DNA of 64,000 bases. Source: Chromobotia macracanthus. Taxonomy: Eukaryota > Chordata > Actinopteri > Cypriniformes > Botiidae. The number at the start of each line of letters is the position of its first letter. The stretch's first letter is position 1. Below, one piece after another: positions 38,101-50,100 of the stretch. The position numbers and the translations under genes are program-made. The DNA lies in the NCBI GenBank assembly GCA_036877525.1, contig JAZGTH010000013.1, positions 10,776,001 through 10,840,000 on the forward strand. The letters run 5' to 3'. The notes under the pieces are model-generated. The model had not been told where the DNA came from. It saw only the letters and a program-made list of their open reading frames with translations, and searched no databases.

Positions 38101-41100
38101 TGTGCAGGCAACCTCAGGGTTTGCCCATATATGGTCAGGTGGCATCACAGCCCCAGCCCCTCCCTCAGCTCCATGCTGGTCAAGGAGAAGCCATCAGCAA
38201 TGTGCCTTCCTCCACCTTCATACCACTTACTCCAAAAATTGGCATGGGCAAGCCAGCCATCTCCAAGAGGAAGTTTTCACCAGGCAGGCCCAAAGTAAAG
38301 CAGGTCAGCCATGTTGATGTATTCTGCAGTGATGCTTCTGTCATATTTGTAGGAGGGAATAATTCACCCATGTTAGAAAATTTCCATCATCATTTACTTA
38401 AACCTATATGGCTTGCTGTCTGTGAAAGGTAAGTAAATGATTATAGACTTTTCATGTGTGGGTGAACTATTCATTTAAGCGGTTGTGCACAGATTGCATT
38501 CTCTTTTCAAGTTAGACATCAAGCATGCAAATCTTTTCAACTGACTCTTTACGGGAGCTATTTTGTCTTTGCATTTTATAACTTTTATTTTAGGAGAATT
38601 TTTGCTGGAAAACACAAATATGGATAAATTTGAATCTCCATAGGTTAGAACCTCTGTTATAGAATATATATTTTTGTTGATTTGGTTTTTGGAACGGGCG
38701 TCAAATATTTCAGGTTAAGAACAGAAGACTTCTCATACCGATATGTCATACTCTGCCATCAGACCATCATTCACGCATTACATCCTATTTCTGATTGTTT
38801 TCCTGTTAAGTAAACACATTCTAATTTTACAAGGGCTGTGTCTGAAACCAACAGCAGCTCCTTTGCTGCCTCATTGCCCAGTCAGGCAGTGACTTAACAG
38901 GCAGTGTTTTTCTATGAAGGCACTTTTTAAAGAAACTGGTCTCAGACAGGCTTTGTGGCCACTACGTCTAATGAGCTCAAAACAAAATCAAGTTAAGAAA
39001 TAAGAAAAACATTACTAACGAAAATGTTTATTTTTCAGTATTTTAAATTAAATGGGAAAAAATGGATGCAAAATATTTCAACCCACTCCTGATCAAGATA
39101 TCATAGGTAGTGGATATATCTATGCTGCCTGCAAAAGTTGCCCAGATGAAGGCATCTTAGAAGATATGAAAACGTTGGATTTGTATGTGCTTTTTGCCTC
39201 CACATACTGCTTTAGAAGGCTACATTTTTCAAATTTCAGGCACAGCTAAGGTTAATGTTGTTGTGCCGTATCCTTGGCAATCTGCGAATTAGTACAATCA
39301 AGGAATTATGCACTCAGGATTCTCCTTACATTACTTCTTAATCAGCTACCTCTCAAGCTTATTAGTACATTTACATATTTGGTTAAAAGCAATTGTGTCA
39401 TTTTTGGCTGCTGTACAAGCAAATATAACTTATAACGGAACAAGACTTCATTCATATTGTTTTCTGTTTCTGGAAGATCACTAGTATTACGAGTATTAAT
39501 TAATAGTATTAAACTTTATAGCCACAAATATAGCCGCATTAGTTAAAGGAAATGGGCAGTTGTAAGTGCCCTGCTTGTTTGTACTCTTTGTGTTGCTTGA
39601 TTCATGTGTTGCCGTGCTGACATAATCACATGCATTTGTAAACAAGACAGTGAGTGGCTTTGTTGTTATGGTAACAAAGCCTGTTCATACCAAGTACGAA
39701 ACAAAAAACGAAAGAAATCCAACAAAACAAAAAGCAAACAAAAAGTCTTTATTTACATCAAGAGTTCTCAGAGTTCTCATTCATAAATGAGCTCTCATTC
39801 TAGTAATTTAAATATTTTAATCTAAAATACAACTCCAATGACTGTCGATACCACAGCAAAGACTATTTATTAAACACACTACTTTAAGTTAAATATTTGA
39901 GTTAAATATTTAATATTTAAGTTGCATATTACTATAAATATTATTTTAAGTTACATATTACTATAAATATTAACTACTTAAAAAACAGTGAAGTGTAGCC
40001 TTTGATTTAATAATAAAATAAAGCAAATTGCAAGCAATAAAATAAATAAGAACAGTAGAAAAATATGCAAATTAGATAAACAATTAGACAAAAGGGCTTA
40101 ATGTTTTTATGTATCCAACAGTATTCAGGTTTGCACCAGCATTTCTTAGGTTACCATAAACTACAAACACAGTTATGGCTATTGAAAAGAATAATCATGT
40201 ATGTAATTTGTCCATAGCTGTTACGTGCTGCTAATAAACAACATGATAAAGCAAGAAAATGGGAATATATGTGATATGCCTTTAAAGATTGTTAGTTTAT
40301 AGTTAACTAATGATGAGTTTATAGTTAACAAATGTTAATTTTGCTAGGGCAGATGATGCTGTTTTATTAAAAAGTTTATGTACTTTCAGAAAATAGTCTT
40401 ATCCCCTCCATACATCTACAAAAGGATGTTGGCATGTCTGAAAGAGATATTGTCATGTATTTAGCCAGGAAATGCTTCAACAACATGTCAGAAATGTCAT
40501 TGTTTTTTTCCTTAGTTGAGTTCATGCACTCAGCTTTAATGTTTCACATTCTCTGTTAACTATGTCTGTTAGTACATGCATGTATCTGTATGTGTTTCTT
40601 TTGCTGGCTGTACTGTTTAAGTTGATGCACGTTCTCGCCCACATTTCCTTCTCCTTCTCTAACCCACCCCATCTTCAGGGAGTATGGAGCACCTCCCACA
40701 GATCGAGCTCACCCTCATGGTCCCTTGACCCGACTGAGGGCTGGGACAGGCCAAAGAGCAGGCAGCCCCACAGCACGGCCGCCTGGATAATCCGTGTGGT
40801 AAATACAGTATAATACTTCACAGACCTACAATGGGTGTTCAGCTAATAACATGACTACACCAGATGTGAGCGAAATCTAGATCACTCCTATTACGTTCAA
40901 TAACTTTCTATAGGTTGTGATTTGAGCATATTACAAGATTATATTGATTATTTATTGCTCCCAAAGAGAAGGCAAGGGAAAGCCAGAAAATATCAGCTTA
41001 TAAGAATCATAAGTAATTTATCAAACCAAACCTTTGATATGTCTAGCACACAAATTTATGTGCTAACAGTTTTCATGTCAGATTCAACCAGAGCATGGTA

Positions 41101-44100
41101 TGATTGTTACTAACATGGCCTGTGGCTTCGTAAAACATTACAAACATTTCATTTTCAGCATGCAGTGCCTTCCTCCCTGTGACACAACTTGACTTGGGAT
41201 AAAAATGAAAATGAGTTATGAGTGTCTTTACATTGTGAGCTGTAGCCCACGAGTATGAGCAGATGTGCTGCCTGTTGAGGGGTCAGGGGGCCATGCAACG
41301 GCCATGTTAAATCTGGTAGGGGTCTTAATTGTCTAGAGGTCCATCTGTTCCTGAGCCGATTAGATAATCTATCTAGGCTTGAGGCCAGAACAGAAAAAAT
41401 TGCAATATCATGTCTTGACTCAACAAGCATAGTTCCCCACATATCAAAGTCACTCAACCAGTGTAAAGAAAAACGTGAGATAATGATGGAGAGGAAGCAG
41501 TTAAAGGGGGAGAAGTACTAAAGTATTTAAAGGAATAGTTTACTAACAAATAAAATTTCTGTGATTATTGGTGATTACTGTTTACCCTTAGGTTGTTCCT
41601 TACTTACAGAACCATCTTTCATCTGTGGAACACAAAAGGATTACTTTTGAAGAATTGGACTCACGCTTTTCAGTATATTAAAATTAAATATAGGGACTGG
41701 GTCTGTCAAACTCCCAAATAACACAAATTATAGAAGTATCATAAAAGTTGTTGTGTAAGTTTTCACTGATCGAAGTCATTCAATATTTTTGCATAAGAAA
41801 CAGACTGATATTTGATTTATTTTTACTGATAGTCTTCCCCTCCAATGAGCTGCTAAACAATATGATCTAATCTTTTAGTTAGTAAATTAAACTGGATGAA
41901 AAGCAGTTCACAGAAATACAAAAAAAATTTGTTCAGGAATTGGACATCACTATTTCTCTCATGAACTTTCATGAATGCACCAAGGAGAGCTAGAGCAGAA
42001 GATTTTTATTGAATTGCTACTAAAATTTTGGTGTGTTTCTTTAACAAAGCTGTATGACTTCTGGAGACTTGGACCGTGGATTTGTACACTGTATCTTATT
42101 ATTATACTTTCAATAATCTTTTTTCTTTAAAAGTCTTTAAAGTGTTTACAAAAGCAGCCAGTATATTTCTTCAGAATCTGTATGTTTTTTTTACGGAATA
42201 CAGGAAGTTAATAGTGAGTAAATGATGCCTGAATTAAAATTTTTGGGTGATCTGTTCCTTTAAGGAAGGGATACAGTACAAAAAAGTACCATGGTATTAC
42301 GGTAGAATATGGAACCACCTCTGTTATGTAATGGTCAGTAGAGTAAAATAGATAGCAAAATGAAATGCCTCATTTAAAAACAATAAAATCTGAGTGGCAG
42401 AGGCAGTTGAGTTGGAAGTTGAAAGAAGGAATGAAATTATGGTACAACATAAGGAGCAGGGGAGGGAGAGGGTGTAATTCCTGGAAAGGTTTTCATTGTG
42501 ACAGGCAGAATGGCAGCCCCTGAGGAAAGGAAACGCGCTGACAGTGTAATAGAACTGAAATCACTGGAATAACATGGCCTCTGAACAGCCTGATAGCCAT
42601 GTTGGCAGCTCCCTCAGATGCCTTTTCACACTGCGTGTCACAGTCTCTCCAAAAATTGGTGTCATTATAAGGAATGTTGCTCTGCTGTGACAGCTAGTTA
42701 AATTGAGGGAGAGTTGTGTTTGGTTTGGGTTGGTTATTTGATCACAGTGCGTTAAAGTTGAGCCGGTGTGTCATTCATTAAGTGTAAACATAGAGAAAAC
42801 TTTGGAGAAAAAACGGAAATTGCTTCAGGTCTGTTGATGCAAAGTATTAAGTTGTCGGGGGTCTTGGACATAAGGCTTTGAAGTGGTATGCTCAAGAAAG
42901 ATGAGGTTAGCCTTTTTGTTTTTTTTCTTCAACATGACAGGAAAAGATGTTGAAGACTACAACATAACCATTTTTGTCACTGCATTTGACCATGTTAATC
43001 GCACCTATTAGTGTAGTTTTTAGAAATAACAGCCAAAAGAGCCAGTAAAAAAAACAAGCCTTTTAGAACAAGTCAGTGATTAGCTATATCAATGCTATTA
43101 TATTGTTGAAAAACATCTAATTTTCTTCTTCACTTGTTTTAAATCTATTTGAAAAAGGAAAAGATGTTCATTAGTCATTTAAATCAGGAGCCCAGGGGAA
43201 AACTGTAAGGGTGGGGCCCAGTTCCTGTACACCCAGCAGTGTGAAGATGTGTTTAGCGGCCCTATCCTTTTAACAGGGCAATACTCCTGGCTGTCCCTCT
43301 TTAGAATGGTGCTCGTCAGGAATAGGGGCACCAAATTTAAATAAGACCATTTGTGTTCTTGCGTTAGTGGTTAGGTTAGTGAAGAACATTGTTATTGGAA
43401 TGTATTAATACAAAAAGAGTGCCAAGTGTTAAACATAATTGCCACATTTATTACACACATATGATGTTGCTATTAGTGATAGGATGCTCCAAGCAGGTGT
43501 AGCAGTAACAAGTAACAAGCTATTGGTCTAATTAATGAAACTTTTGGCCTCACCTTTCCAGTGGGAATGACTCTCTGTGAGTTAACATTAGGTCTGTTGT
43601 CATTTCTGTCATGTCAACAGGGCCGAGGTTCTGGCTTCCCTGGCAGGAGACGGCCCAGGGGTTCTGGCATCACAGGCAGAGGAGGGCGTGGTCGTGCCAG
43701 AATAAAAAATGGAGTCTCTCCAATCACAGCTCCAGGAGTATGTGACATCATCTATCAGCAAATACTAGTTTTGGTCTGATGTGCTGCAAAAGATACCAAT
43801 AGAAATTATGGTATTAAGTGTTTTTCTGTTTTGTATGTTTGTTTGTGCACAGGTAAATGTCATGGAAACAATTTGCACATTCAAGGAAGAGGAAGAAAAT
43901 GCCATGCACAATACGGTGGTGATTTTTTCCAGTACAGACACATTCACACTGAAACAGGTACTTATGAAGGTTTTTGAGCTGTCAGCACTCTAAATGTGCC
44001 GCGTTCAAATACACTTTAAGCTCTATTGACAACATTTGTGACAGAGTAACTACAGAATACACAGTTTATAAATAATATAGCCACGAGATTTAAGCATTAA

Positions 44101-47100
44101 ACGTGTTAGCAAGAGACTAGTGTAGAAGAATTGTTTACTGACCATGTCTGTGTGAAGTTGTATCCAATATTTTTCAACTTTGTTGTTATGACATGTAGGG
44201 AGTAAAGCTGTTTAAACTGGTAATTTTGCAAAATACATGCAAGGATACCAAATAATAAACAGGCTTTTGCTTAATAATTCATGCAAGTGCTTTATACAAA
44301 ATAAATTCTCCTCCAGAATTCCAGTCCAGCTTTACTTTTATTCCAAATGTTGTGACAATTTCTGCTTTTTTATTTTTGTTTGTTTTTTTTGTTCTATTAA
44401 TAAAACTGCGTGGCAGGTCAGAATAATTATTTTTCTGTGGTAACCAACAGTGCTGTCAGAGAGCTTAAATTGTATTGAACCTGGAACATTTCCTTAAAGC
44501 TGTGTATGTGGAGTATACTGCTCTATCGCTGTGGTCACCAAATCTCTCTTTGTTTGCTTTTCTTCAGGACATGTGTGTGGTTTGTGGAAGTTTTGGACAG
44601 GGTGTTGAGGGACGACTCCTGGCCTGTGCTCAGTGTGGACAGTGTTACCACCCCTACTGTGTTAACATTAAGGTGTGAACATCTTAACCCCACATTAAGA
44701 AGATGGCTGTCTAAACACAATAGAGGCAGTATATGATGATAGCTGGAGACTATCAAGTCATTATTAGCGACCCTCAGGCACACACCATATGCCACATGAA
44801 AGTGGATAATGTATAAAATGTGTAGATCTGATTCAGTAAATGCTTTCAGTTTCTCCTGATTATTTTCAGCAATTTCTGCAAAATTAAAAAAATTAAAGCA
44901 GCTAAGCTACAAGATACCCATTAGTAGATAAACTACACTCAAACTACCCTTTAAGAAACAGCTTGCTGCAGTGACCTACTAACAAAATATGGCTATTGAA
45001 CTTAGTCAAGGGAACTATTTGCATATTTAAATATTGCATATTTACAATGTAACACTTTGATGTTTCTGGTAAGAGTTCTAAATCCCTAATCTTAAGTCTG
45101 CGAATAAATACAGCTTTAGGTGTGTTGTTAGTTTATTTTTATAATGTTTATTTTATTTTGTAAAACAAACATAACTTCATTCTTAGAATTTTAAGATAAG
45201 ATTTGAAGTTTGAAACTCTCCTATTGACTTGAATTTATTAGCATTCAAAATGCAACATGCAGCAATTTGCATGCTGAGTTGTGATTGGTATTGGACATAT
45301 ATTAAACATCATATAAATGGTGAAGTGACCCTGGTGCAGCATTTAATTTATGTTAAACTAAAGCTGGAAACATCAACATAGCTTAAACTAACACTATTTT
45401 TTGCTGCTTTGCAAGCACCACTGTTTCTTTTTAGGAAGAGCAAATCTAGTTCATAATTGCGCCTCTATCAGATTACATATTTTAAAAACAGAGTAGTGTT
45501 TATGTGGAACATCAACATCAAAGTGAGACACCATCTCACGCTAAAATTCTAATACCCATAGTGATAAATAAGACTAAATAGTTATGTTAAATGCCAAGCA
45601 GGGACTTCTGGAATCACCACTGAGTAATATACAAACATGCAAAAATAATTTTGCAACAGTGAGGTGCTGCCAATTTTAAGAGCCAGGCAGGAAAACTAAA
45701 GGCATGATTGCTGACAACAAAGTGCACACTGGCTTAGAACCTCGTCCAAACAGAGTATACATGCAGCCAACAGCCATAATGTTTTGTTCTTGATATTCAA
45801 GCCTGTTAGTTCTCATATGTTTTTTTTTAATATGTGTGAATAATTTGTGAACATTCTCTACACTCTGTTTGGTTGTCAGATCACTAAGGTGGTGTTGAGT
45901 AAAGGCTGGCGGTGTCTGGAGTGCACCGTGTGCGAGGCATGCGGTCAGGCCAGCGACCCTGGGCGCCTGCTGCTCTGCGACGATTGTGACATCAGCTACC
46001 ACACATACTGCCTGGACCCACCCCTGCGAAATGTGCCCAATGGGAGCTGGAAATGCAAATGGTATGCCACATAGGTTCACACAGATGCTTGAAATTCTTA
46101 AAAATGCTTGATTTTTAATGTAGTTGTTTAAAGTTTTGAAAAGAGCTTATATTTTGGATAAAGTGCTTGCAACTGCCTGAATTTATAATTGCTGTAATTG
46201 TTATAAATTTGCAATCTGACTGAATAGTTCTCTTTATACGTAAAATAAGTCAAAAATATTGTAAATTCTTTTGTCTTTCGCATAAAATTAAGAGGACTCC
46301 ACTTAAGCCTTACTGCTCACTCTGAGTCTGTGTCTAGCTTGAGCTGCCAGTCTGTTTTAGTGTGTGTGCACCCTCTGAGCTGTAATGACTGCAAAGATAT
46401 GTATGGCCAGTTAACCTGGTGCCAAAACTTGCAAAGTTATTTAGTCACTCATCAACATTAACTCAACACATCAATACTAGTAATTGCGCATGATAAGAAA
46501 TTGAGCAGTGTGTAGTTGCTGTTCTTCTTTTATTCAGCCATCTACAGTGCAAACAAATCATATGCAATCACATTTCACATAGACAGCAAAAACAAATTAC
46601 TAGTGACTAGTAAATAGTCTGATTTCACTCACCTGTGATTGTGTTAGATGCAAAGAATACATTTAATGTAGACAAAAGATGGTGAATGCTGAGAGAATAC
46701 AGCTCCCCAAGTATTCTCAAAAGTGTTTTACGGGCTGCGCATCCAAAAAGAGATTTACACTTTCTCTGTAGCAGGTAACAAATATTTCAGGGATGGGTGT
46801 GTGAGTGTGTGTATGTTCATGTAAGAAGTTCATGTCAGTGTCAACTCAAGCTTTACTGTGTCCGTAGAGTGTTGTTTATGCGTCTGGGAGTTACATCATA
46901 TGCAGTAGTTTTTTGCTTATGTTCTGTGCCCATGTACAGAGTGTTTGCGTGTTTCTTCTGATTCCTGCTGTCTGTAACTGCAGTCTGTGGTTCATTTCCA
47001 TATCACAATCCAAATCATTAACTGTTACATATTATAGTTATAGATTCAAGATTCAAAAGTTAAGCAATATCCAGTCTACTTACAAGTCTACTTACAGACA

Positions 47101-50100
47101 GGTGATGTTATGATGAAGTACATATATGTATGTAAATATGTAATTTATGACCACAGCTATAAGGTGCTGGAAAAACTTAAACATGCACTTTGTAAATGTT
47201 TGTAACATGCTTGAATTTGACTTTAGAAAGGGTGTACAAACCTGGTATATATATTAAGATAATTTGTGAGTTTTAGTTATAAAAAGTTTAGTTACAAAAG
47301 TTTTAAACGTTGCTTTTTGGTTTTCTTGTACTCACTACTTGAGAGTTTTATTTAAATCTGATGGATTTTTCCCAGAAACATCTTGAAAGTATCTTGTTAT
47401 TTATTTGTGCGAGCAGTTATTAGACCAGCTGTAGCCGATGAAGTCTTTGTGGTGTGTGATTAAAGTTAAATGTGCCTCTCTGGCCTCCCACAGGTGCGTG
47501 TCCTGTACCCAGTGTGGCGCCACGTTTGCGGGTCTGAGGTGTGAGTGGCAGAATAATTACACTCAGTGTGCCCCCTGTGCCAGCCTGGCAACGTGCCCAC
47601 TGTGCCAGCAGAAATACAGCGAGGAGGAGATCATTCTGCAGTGCAGGCAGTGTGACAGGTGAGCCGGCGGGTGTGTCTGTGGGTGTGCTACCATGAAGGG
47701 AAATTGAAACTACAGGACATTTCTGAAGACGTCAAACCTGTCCTGTTAAGAACTCACGGTTACAGTATTAGGTCTGACATATTTTTCAGTATAAGCAGTA
47801 TATCTTTCAGTATATGTTGCTAAGGTGTTCGGGGTAATTGGTTGGTAGCCTTGTGGGCAGCACTCCAACTGGCTATGGGTGACCCAAGTCTGAATTTTAA
47901 CTCAAGGTCCTTTCCCACTCTCTTCTCCCCATCACTTTTTGTCTACTATACTGTCCTATCAAATAAAGCAAAAACTGGAAACAACTTTTGAAAACTGGTT
48001 TCAAAGTGCAAAGTGCAAATTGTATTGTTAACATCTCAGCGTAAACTACAAAACATAAATTTGTAAAAACTGTGATGTCATGCCCATGCATATTATTTTA
48101 TAAGTCTATCGAGTGACAATGCCAACTACTGGCCTGGCATGCATACATTTTAGTTTTCACAGATCAGTCTGAACGGAAGTCATTTTGACAACATTGATGT
48201 CTGTATACAAAACTTTTCATAAAATGCAAAGGAAGCACATTTCCATTTTTAGTACATCATTGTTGTATAAATGTACCAAACCCAAAGTCTCTGTGATACT
48301 TTTCCTAAATTGGGCTTGGGATCCTTCTTCAATGTATGATTTTCAGTTTTATCATCTACGTCAAAAATAAGTCAAAAATAGTCTGATTTACTGTCTTTTC
48401 ATGCATGCAGGTGGATGCATGCCTCATGTCAGGGAGTCCACTCAGAGGAAGAAGTGGAGAAGATAGTGGACAGCAGCTTTGACTGCAGTCTGTGTCAAGG
48501 CCACACCCCCCTCTCTCCTGGTAAATGCAGTCGGTGGAAACACTGGTTCAATATAATAGCTATCGCACATTCATTAGTCTTTTTCTGTACCTGAAATGGT
48601 GTATTTGTGTTTCCATTTCAGTGGCTGTTCCACCAGCCAGATCTATGGCTATAATGGATATAATGGAGCCTGTTCTGATGCAACAGAGCATCCCGAAAGC
48701 AAGAGATCCTGGTACACTTTCACTTATTTAACTACAATACAATAAGACTTTGATAACACTTTAATTTTGTTATTTTGGACCAGCAAGCAATTTATAAAAT
48801 ATAATAACTTTTATGGGGTTACCACACTCATGGAAAATCTAGAAATATTAAGGTATTTCTTAATTGTGTTGTCCAGGCTTGTATAAGTTATGGGAATTAA
48901 TAAAATATTAAAAAGTCATGGAACTTTAATACATACACATTTTTAGTTATCTTCTTCTGTTAAATATACATAGCCAGATATTGCCTTTCTGAAGAGTAAA
49001 GCTGAGTCAGTCAATAAACCAAACTGGTTGTCAGAATCATTTAAATAATTCAGAAGTGAAACAGTCAGATTTTAAAATTAAAAAATATGTGAGAAGTTGT
49101 TTTAATTTGACAGCATGATTCAATGTCTATCTAAACGTACAAATCAAATTCAGTGTGTATCTAAATACAAGTTCATACAAACACCTGTGAATACTAATGA
49201 GATCATGTTGTCTAATTTTTAGTCTACATTTGTTTCTTCTGTTCACAGAGCTCACAAGGACATACACCCAGGACGGAGTTTGTCTCACAGAGTCGGGTTT
49301 GTCTCAACTTCAGAGTCTTGCTAAAACAGCCTCTCGTCGGAGACGATCGAAACCTAAACTCAAACTGAAGATCATCAACCAGAACAGTGTAGCCGTGCTG
49401 CAGACGCCTCCAGACCCCCAGACTGAAGCCTCCAGAGATGGGGACCTTGAGGATACCAAAAGTACCATCTGTTTCAAACCTTTCAGTCCGTCTAGAGTCA
49501 GTCAAGAGATTAGAGTCAACAAATCACTTGGTTGTGTAATGAGCTGATTTATTATCTATTGTATTAAAATAGATTATTTATAGTAAATAGAAAACTATTT
49601 ACTATAGATAATAAACTATTACAATAAACTATATATCTGTCTGCATAAACGGCATTTTAATGCTGAAACCTCATACATAAGTAAGCATCTGAGATGCTTG
49701 CAAAGCAAAGCATCACTATTACTGTCCTGCATACTTCTTTTTCTGGACAAAATGTCTACTTGTAACTCATCCCGCACAGTTTGTCGTAGACCCATGAATG
49801 AGGTATCAAATCGACCGGCTTATTGAGTAGAGGTGTGCTATGATGTTTTAGGGCATACAAAAAATTCCTGAATTTTGTGAAGTTATAGCTCTGCATCAGA
49901 ATGTCATAGAGACTTGGGTGCTGGCCTCTTTTGACTCAGACTAGCTGGCAAGAAGTCTTTAATTATTACCAAAGAAACTGTCCAACCATGCCCTTGCAAC
50001 CATTTAGAGCATCCTAGCAACCAAAATAATTAGCTATATCTCAGGATCAGAACATAATAGAGCCATGGTAGCTGGCTCTTTTGATTCGCACACACATCCA

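Noticed and set aside
38304..38432. Continuation of the exon 14 frame past the donor
   Set aside because: As coding sequence this is MITE-derived, and reading into exon 15 from its end shifts the frame. It is kept only as an alternative-splicing finding.
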